A DNA stretch of 18,707 nucleotides from Candidatus Hydrogenedentota bacterium (GTDB taxonomy: Bacteria > Hydrogenedentota > Hydrogenedentia > Hydrogenedentales > SLHB01). The translations under genes were made by a program, and so were the position numbers. The DNA lies in NCBI GenBank assembly GCA_029262095.1, contig JAJDAB010000059.1:1-18707 (forward strand), read 5' to 3'. This document shows positions 14,683 through 18,707 of the stretch, one piece after another (the stretch's first letter is position 1; every line of letters begins with the position of its first letter). A model generated the notes under the pieces. That model saw only the letters and a list, made by a program, of their open reading frames with translations. It was not told the origin of the DNA and ran no database searches.

Positions 14683-16473
14683 GTGCGAGTTGTCTTTACG
14701 ATTAGTAGCGGAGCCATCGCCATCGGCGTAATTGTTGCGTGCGTTCGTGCTGCAGAATTGATCGGTGCAAACCGGTATCTTGATGCGCGCATGTATCGGC
14801 TTGCGACATTAACCCTTCGTGACGAGTTCAATACCGCAGTGTTCGTATTGCTGGTTGCGGCGTTGATTTCCGTAGCGATGTTGTTGGTTCAATTTGGGCT
14901 GCGTATGGCCTTGTTAGGAAGTTGGCGCGGACGCATCATTCAAGTAGTGCGAGAGATCGTGATTGGTGCCGTTGTGTTCGCGGCGGCTGGGTTTTTCGTG
15001 AACCGGTTCTTATTGGGCGACCGCTTTGCAATGAGCAGTTTGTTCGCGGACGCGGGCATGCTTACCGTAATTATTCTCGGGGGTGCAACGCTGTTGTGGC
15101 CTCGCGCTTCATCTCGCATGCGTGAACGATTGGAAAAGTGGTGGCTGGTTCGGGCTTTAGGCGCGGCTATGTTGATCGTGATTGCGACCGCAAATGTCGC
15201 CGTGCAGATTCATGCGCCCAAGACGATGTCTGCATCGCCAAACATTGTATTCATTCTTGTGGATACCTTGCGTCGTGATCACCTCGGTGTTTACGGATAC
15301 GGTCAGGATACATCACCGAATATTGACGCGCTAGCGAAATCGTCGACGGTGTTTTCTCAGGGTGTCGCGCAAGCGCCTTCGACGAAGCCTTCCGTTGCAT
15401 CGATGTTTACGTCGCGGTATCCCAGTGAACACGGCGCGATCGACAATTTTGCGCAGTTACCCCTGAAAGAGTTCACGATGGCCGAACTGTTGCGCGATGC
15501 AGGCTATGCAACCGCTGCGTTTGTCGAAAATCCGGTCATTCGAACTTCCTTTCAATATGAACAAGGATTTGCGCATTGGCACGAGAATCTTGCGCGGGTG
15601 TATACCGGCGGAGATGCGATGATGGATTTCGACGAACGCATTGTTCGTTGGGTTAAGCGACAACGTACGAATCCGTTCTTTTTGTACGTTCACTATCTCG
15701 ATCCACATTCGCCATACGATGCGCCCGCGCCCTATTTTGAGGACCGATATGTCGACGGGGAAGTGTTTGGTCCTGTTGAGACCTCAGAGCTGACACCTCA
15801 GTTTTATGCGAATCACCCGGAGAAACTCGCAGCGGCAATCGCGCGATATGATGAAGAGATTCGATTCGTGGACGATCGCATTGGCTGGTTGTTGGATACG
15901 TTTCGCGATCTTGCTTTGTTCGACGACTTAGTCGTGGTGTTCGTATCCGATCACGGAGAGGGTTTCATGGAGCACGGACGGCTCCAACATAGCTACGGCG
16001 TGTACGCCGAACTTTTAAATGTGCCATTTCTTATCAAGAACGGGTCCGCAGGCGCGATGGAGCGGGACGACACGATCGCTCAACACATTGACTTGCTTCC
16101 GACGATCGCGGAACTCGCGGGTATCGATGTCTCCTTCCTAGAACCGCGGGGCCGATCTCTGATGAGCACAGAGCCGCCTGAAATCGTGGTAAGCGAATAC
16201 TTGCGTGTATCGCTTGGTATACCGGCGCGTGCCCTTTTCGATGCCCCGTGGAAGCTAATTCACAATCTCGTTGATGATTCGTTTGAGCTATACAACGTTG
16301 TGGATGATCCTTCCGAGCTTCGGGATCGCAGTCAGGCGGAGCCCGAAACGATGAAACGATTGAGCGAGGCGCTTGCGGGGTGGGTGGCGAAACATGGCGC
16401 TTCAAATCCTCGAATCGAGATCGCACCGGATGATGAGACCACCGAACTCTTGGAAGCGTTGGGCTATTTGTAG
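14683..16473 (+). CDS. Membrane-anchored sulfatase-fold hydrolase or transferase
   Basis: The product is 596 aa. The start is GTG, chosen because AGGGGG lies just upstream. The first 180 residues hold about five hydrophobic segments (near 5-25, 50-72, 89-107, 120-139, 158-175). A periplasmic alkaline-phosphatase-superfamily domain follows: PNIVFILVDTLRRDHLGVYG (186-205, D194), APSTKPSVASMFTSRYPSEHG (231-251), HYLDPHSPYD, and VSDHGEGFMEHG with metal ligands D and H. At the nucleophile position it has T234 followed by K-P-S-V, not C/S-x-P-S-R, so formylglycine maturation is not expected. The membrane-plus-Thr design recalls phosphoethanolamine or phosphoglycerol transferases and related hydrolases acting on lipids or glycans. 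The substrate is unknown. Confidence 0.8.
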   Translation: MRVVFTISSGAIAIGVIVACVRAAELIGANRYLDARMYRLATLTLRDEFNTAVFVLLVAALISVAMLLVQFGLRMALLGSWRGRIIQVVREIVIGAVVFAAAGFFVNRFLLGDRFAMSSLFADAGMLTVIILGGATLLWPRASSRMRERLEKWWLVRALGAAMLIVIATANVAVQIHAPKTMSASPNIVFILVDTLRRDHLGVYGYGQDTSPNIDALAKSSTVFSQGVAQAPSTKPSVASMFTSRYPSEHGAIDNFAQLPLKEFTMAELLRDAGYATAAFVENPVIRTSFQYEQGFAHWHENLARVYTGGDAMMDFDERIVRWVKRQRTNPFFLYVHYLDPHSPYDAPAPYFEDRYVDGEVFGPVETSELTPQFYANHPEKLAAAIARYDEEIRFVDDRIGWLLDTFRDLALFDDLVVVFVSDHGEGFMEHGRLQHSYGVYAELLNVPFLIKNGSAGAMERDDTIAQHIDLLPTIAELAGIDVSFLEPRGRSLMSTEPPEIVVSEYLRVSLGIPARALFDAPWKLIHNLVDDSFELYNVVDDPSELRDRSQAEPETMKRLSEALAGWVAKHGASNPRIEIAPDDETTELLEALGYL

Positions 16474-16505
16474 TTCAGATGGTGGCAGGGCGAAGTTAAC
16501 ACTCC

Positions 16506-16534
16506 TTGACGTATGGCGGAATGGGGGATAGAAT
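16506..16534 (+). promoter_or_regulatory. Promoter of the 6S-like RNA
   Basis: TTGACG (16506-16511), a 17-nt spacer and TAGAAT (16529-16534), each five of six consensus bases. The predicted start near 16541 coincides with the 5' arm of the outer RNA stem. It begins 32 nt after the sulfatase-fold stop codon. Confidence 0.7.
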
Positions 16535-16540
16535 TGGTTT

Positions 16541-16739
16541 GTAGTTGGTTTTCCCTGCAGTGTTCGAGCGGGATTAAGGTGATTTTGACCTTAAATCATT
16601 GAACCGGGAGTCCGATATCCGTTGTAGCTGACGGCATGCCGCCTTTGAGTGGACGTCGGGAGGCTATCGTGAGGACACCCACCTTTTGGGCTGGTTCAAG
16701 ATCACCCTTTCCCACGGCACGTTGCGGGGACTTCTCTAC
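16541..16739 (+). ncRNA. ssrS: 6S RNA candidate
   Basis: This stretch has no protein-coding signal but folds as a long rod of about 199 nt. The ends pair (GTAG 16541-16544 with CTAC 16736-16739). An 11-bp closing stem joins 16553-16563 to 16719-16729, with some G-U pairs. GGTGAT (16579-16584) pairs with ATCACC (16701-16706). TTGAACC pairs with GGTTCAA (16599-16605 with 16693-16699). Short sequences resemble E. coli 6S RNA: TGTTCG..AGCGGG, GAGtCCGATAT and GGTTCAAG, in the right order. 6S RNA binds sigma70 RNA polymerase by mimicking an open promoter. It has its own promoter and is followed by a terminator. A covariance-model hit would be decisive. Confidence 0.7.
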
Positions 16740-16748
16740 GGTAGTCCT

Positions 16749-16779
16749 GGGCGGGATTTTAAAATCCCGCCCTTTTTTT
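16749..16779 (+). terminator. Strong intrinsic terminator after the 6S-like RNA
   Basis: A perfect 12-bp inverted repeat, GGGCGGGATTTT / AAAATCCCGCCC (16749-16760 with 16761-16772), is followed by seven T residues (16773-16779). It ends the 6S-like transcript and any read-through from the sulfatase-fold gene, and insulates the pil genes. Confidence 0.9.
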
Positions 16780-16799
16780 GGCCAAGCGGCCTTAATGAA

Positions 16800-16828
16800 T
16801 TGACATAAATTACTTATAGTGCTACAGT
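16800..16828 (+). promoter_or_regulatory. Sigma70 promoter upstream of the pil leader
   Basis: TTGACA (16800-16805), a 17-nt spacer and TACAGT (16823-16828), starting near 16835. It is about 230 bp before the second pil promoter. Its transcript begins with an 8-bp hairpin (GTACCGGA / TCTGGTAC, 16847-16854 with 16860-16867) whose loop is GGGGG. Confidence 0.7.
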
Positions 16829-16871
16829 AAAGTGGTCAGAGAATCGGTACCGGAGGGGGTCTGGTACAGAT

Positions 16872-17024
16872 TTGAAGATTAGGGGACTAGGGGGATTTGT
16901 TTTGGCCATCGCGGACGTTCGGCGGCTGTATCAACAGCACGAGCAGTCAATCGGCCTACGCCACCAAGGAATCGAGGCATTCCTTCCGAAAGACGTTTTT
17001 CCTGACGTTCTCCGCTCAAAGTAA
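16872..17024 (+). CDS. Possible 50-residue ORF upstream of pilM
   Basis: A frame from TTG (16872) to TAA (17022-17024) encodes 50 residues with an ordinary soluble composition (ADVRRLYQQHEQSIGLRHQG ... AFLPKDVFPDVLRSK). It begins about 37 nt after the predicted start of the 16800 promoter. The only purine-rich site (GGAGG, 16852-16856) is about 15 nt from the TTG and lies in a hairpin, so initiation is doubtful. A 7-bp hairpin (AAGGAAT / ATTCCTT, 16966-16985) followed by GTTTTT (16995-17000) lies within the frame and could instead mark the end of a small RNA of about 165 nt. Either reading is tentative. Confidence 0.25.
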   Translation: MKIRGLGGFVLAIADVRRLYQQHEQSIGLRHQGIEAFLPKDVFPDVLRSK

Positions 17025-17028
17025 ACTA

Positions 17029-17057
17029 TTGACAGAAAGCGGTTTTTTTGTTATTGT
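17029..17057 (+). promoter_or_regulatory. pilM promoter
   Basis: TTGACA (17029-17034), a 17-nt spacer with a T tract, and TATTGT (17052-17057). The start near 17064 gives a leader of about 100 nt. Near its end a small hairpin (CCGC / GCGG, 17141-17144 with 17150-17153) overlaps the edge of the GGAGG ribosome binding site. Confidence 0.75.
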
Positions 17058-17164
17058 CAACAGAACACTGAACAAGTTGGCGTCGTGTAAGCGCTAATTT
17101 GGGATGGAAGACCGGGGGGTCTAACCGCCATGCGACATGTCCGCTTCCAGCGGAGGTCCGTCAG

Positions 17165-18406
17165 ATGATGTTTTCGCGGCCTTCTTATGCCATCGGCTTA
17201 GACATTGGTACTACTTCAGTAAAAGCTGTTCAAGCATCGATCCGTTCGGGCCGATTGTGCCTCGAACGCGTTGGATACGCTGAAGTCAGTCCCGAACAGA
17301 TGAACGAAGATCCGACGATGGCGCAAGCCAACGCGGTGTCCGAGGCACTTGAACGGATGCCGGTATCACAGAGCTTTGTGGTGGGCGCACTTCCCGGACA
17401 AGCCGTCGTGATTCGTTACAAGATGTTCCCTGAGTATGAGGGCGCGGCACTGGAGCAAGCTGTTCAGACGGAGGCCGCTCAGAACATTCCTTATGAGATG
17501 TCCGATGTAATGTTGGATTGGAGCATGCTCGACCAGGTCGCTGAAGGCGACAAGAGCAAGATGAAAGTACTCATGGTCGCGGCGTTGTACGACAACATTA
17601 CGAACCGCGTGCTTATTGCGGATGCGGCAGATATTCAATATGGCGCGCTTTCTGTTGACTCGTTGGCATTGGCCGACGCGGCAGAGGGTTGCGATTTCTT
17701 GCGTGTCGGTGAATCCGTGGCACTTATTAATCTCGGCGCGGCGAATACGAGCATCCATTTTATTAAAGACGGTATTTCGAATTTCATTCGCGACGTAAAC
17801 TGGGGCGCGCGCGATTGCGTGCAAGCTATTGCCAAAAGTCGCCGCTGCGATTTGAAACAAGCACAGCGCGAGATGTTAGAAGCCGGCGCCGAAATGGGGA
17901 CGCCGGAAGAGCCGCCGCCACTACCGTTTGATGAGGCGCCAGACGCGTCTGCGGAAAGCAATGAAGCACCCGCGCTCAAAGCGATGGGTGGGAATCCGTT
18001 GGATCCGCTTGGTGAAGAATTGGACGCGATGGGGGGCGGCAGCCCTGCGCCAGAGATTTCAAGCGCATCAGCGCTGAGCGCTCCCGGCGATGAGAAGACC
18101 GTGAAGGAACTCGTTGGTCCGCCCCTGCAAAAATTGGTGGGCGAGATTCGCCGGTCGTTCGATTACTACGAGCAGCAGCTTTACGAACACCCGGTCGATC
18201 GCGTGGTCATTAGCGGCGGCATCGCCGAGTTCCCATTGATTGCCGAAACGTTGACCGATGAACTTGGTCTGAACGTCGAAGTTGCAAATCCGATGGACAG
18301 TGCCCTGATACTCCGGAGCGGTTCGGACGCGGGGCTGATGAGTGAGCAGCCGGCACAGTTTATGGTTGCCGTTGGCCTTGCCGCGCGGGGAGCATCGCAG
18401 CTGTGA
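17165..18406 (+). CDS. pilM: Type IV pilus assembly protein PilM
   Basis: This is an actin-like ATPase, 413 aa, that sits on the cytoplasmic face of the inner membrane and binds the N-terminal tail of PilN in the alignment complex of type IV pili. The nucleotide-binding motifs are visible: phosphate-1 GLDIGTTSVK (11-20), phosphate-2 ALINLGAANTSIHF (186-199) and adenosine motif VVISGGIAEFPLIAETL (347-363). Residues about 246-310 form a Pro/Ala/Gly/Glu-rich low-complexity insert, which makes it longer than a usual PilM of about 350 aa. I start at the ATG at 17165, 7 nt after GGAGGT; an upstream in-frame ATG at 17102 and a TTG at 17099 would add residues unlike PilM. The stop overlaps the pilN start. 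Confidence 0.93.
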   Translation: MMFSRPSYAIGLDIGTTSVKAVQASIRSGRLCLERVGYAEVSPEQMNEDPTMAQANAVSEALERMPVSQSFVVGALPGQAVVIRYKMFPEYEGAALEQAVQTEAAQNIPYEMSDVMLDWSMLDQVAEGDKSKMKVLMVAALYDNITNRVLIADAADIQYGALSVDSLALADAAEGCDFLRVGESVALINLGAANTSIHFIKDGISNFIRDVNWGARDCVQAIAKSRRCDLKQAQREMLEAGAEMGTPEEPPPLPFDEAPDASAESNEAPALKAMGGNPLDPLGEELDAMGGGSPAPEISSASALSAPGDEKTVKELVGPPLQKLVGEIRRSFDYYEQQLYEHPVDRVVISGGIAEFPLIAETLTDELGLNVEVANPMDSALILRSGSDAGLMSEQPAQFMVAVGLAARGASQL

Positions 18407-18707
18407 TTCACATTGACTTACTACCGGATCACTTACGGCCGATTAAGCGGACGCCGTTACCCTATTTGATTAGCGTGCTCCTTCTTGGCGTGAGTGCGCT
18501 CGCAGTCGCGGGATCGTTTCTTGCCGTTCAGGCATCGATTCGCGGCGAACGCATTGCGCTGGCCGACAGTAAGTCGGTGTTGGACGACCCGAAGTTGCAA
18601 GAAATCGTTGCAGAGTCGAATCGCCTTGAAGCACTGAAAGGCAATCTCGATCGCCGCCGGTCAATCATTGAAGAAATCGTGAATGACCAAATCGTGTGGT
18701 CGAAGCG
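18403..18707 (+). CDS. pilN: Type IV pilus assembly protein PilN, partial
   Basis: The frame starts at GTG (18403), overlapping the pilM stop in GTGA, and runs off the window after 101 codons. It begins MIHIDLLPDHLRPIKR, the conserved I-x-L-L-P tail by which PilN docks onto PilM. A single transmembrane helix (about residues 20-40) and a helical, coiled-coil-prone segment (DDPKLQEIVAESNRLEALKG...) follow. This is the normal PilN layout, a bitopic inner-membrane protein of the alignment complex. The overlap shows translational coupling. pilO and pilP/Q would be expected just beyond the window (known gene order, not seen). Confidence 0.9.
   Translation, partial: MIHIDLLPDHLRPIKRTPLPYLISVLLLGVSALAVAGSFLAVQASIRGERIALADSKSVLDDPKLQEIVAESNRLEALKGNLDRRRSIIEEIVNDQIVWSK

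Noticed and set aside
16897..17097. 66-aa ORF across the pil promoter
   Set aside because: It crosses the 17029-17057 promoter, has odd composition and no ribosome binding site.
17099..17164. 22-residue N-terminal extension of PilM
   Set aside because: PilM proteins begin just before the GLDIGTTS motif, and the best ribosome binding site serves the ATG at 17165.
1..18707. CRISPR arrays, tRNAs, rRNAs, IS elements
   Set aside because: No regularly spaced repeats, cloverleaf genes, rRNA segments or transposase frames were seen on either strand.

Overview
The window is about 18.7 kb of moderate-GC DNA from a Gram-negative-type (diderm) bacterium. The evidence for this is signal peptides, a lipoprotein, many polytopic inner-membrane proteins, type IV pilus assembly genes (pilM, pilN) and a 6S-RNA-like locus. 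Several promoters fit the sigma70 consensus with 17-nt spacers. The mix of non-canonical alkaline-phosphatase-fold proteins, a TMTC-like GT-C protein, a spinster-type MFS transporter and pilMN would suit an environmental lineage such as Hydrogenedentota or other PVC-adjacent bacteria. That placement is inference and weak. I see no tRNA, rRNA, CRISPR array, IS element or transposase.

Layout. 1-388 has no convincing gene, only a 44-codon open stretch on the minus strand that may be a gene remnant. 389-1568 (+) is a two-gene unit: a small membrane protein and a secreted protein, neither recognised. 1709-5109 (-) holds a TMTC-like GT-C membrane protein followed by a spinster-type MFS transporter. 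5143-5303 and 8412-8578 are near-identical direct repeats, each made of a sigma70 promoter, a structured leader, a Shine-Dalgarno and a start codon. Between them lies a minus-strand cassette of four genes, from upstream to downstream: a 96-aa secreted Glu-rich peptide, a 324-aa membrane-anchored protein, a 192-aa single-span protein, and a 319-aa HTTM-like polytopic protein. The last two resemble an SdpA/SdpB-type pair. 8548-13315 (+) is a Ski2-like helicase with a C-terminal OmpR-type winged helix, followed by an alkaline-phosphatase-fold lipoprotein. 13377-14583 (-) is an MBL-fold hydrolase plus a small unknown protein. 14683-16473 (+) is a membrane-anchored sulfatase-fold hydrolase that lacks the Cys-type activation motif. 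16506-16779 is a 6S-RNA-like gene with its own promoter and a strong terminator. 16800-17064 holds two promoters, hairpins and a possible 50-codon ORF. pilM and the start of pilN close the window.

How the parts may work together. The most interesting unit is 5385-8289. A secreted acidic peptide, an anchored protein, an SdpA-like subunit and an HTTM (SdpB/gamma-carboxylase-like) membrane enzyme together look like a system that makes or modifies an exported peptide. The helicase carries a signalling-type DNA-binding domain and begins inside the duplicated promoter-leader unit, so both the leader and the fusion deserve follow-up. The pilMN start is a standard type IV pilus alignment-complex operon. 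Functional statements rest on reading motifs by eye; no database search was run.
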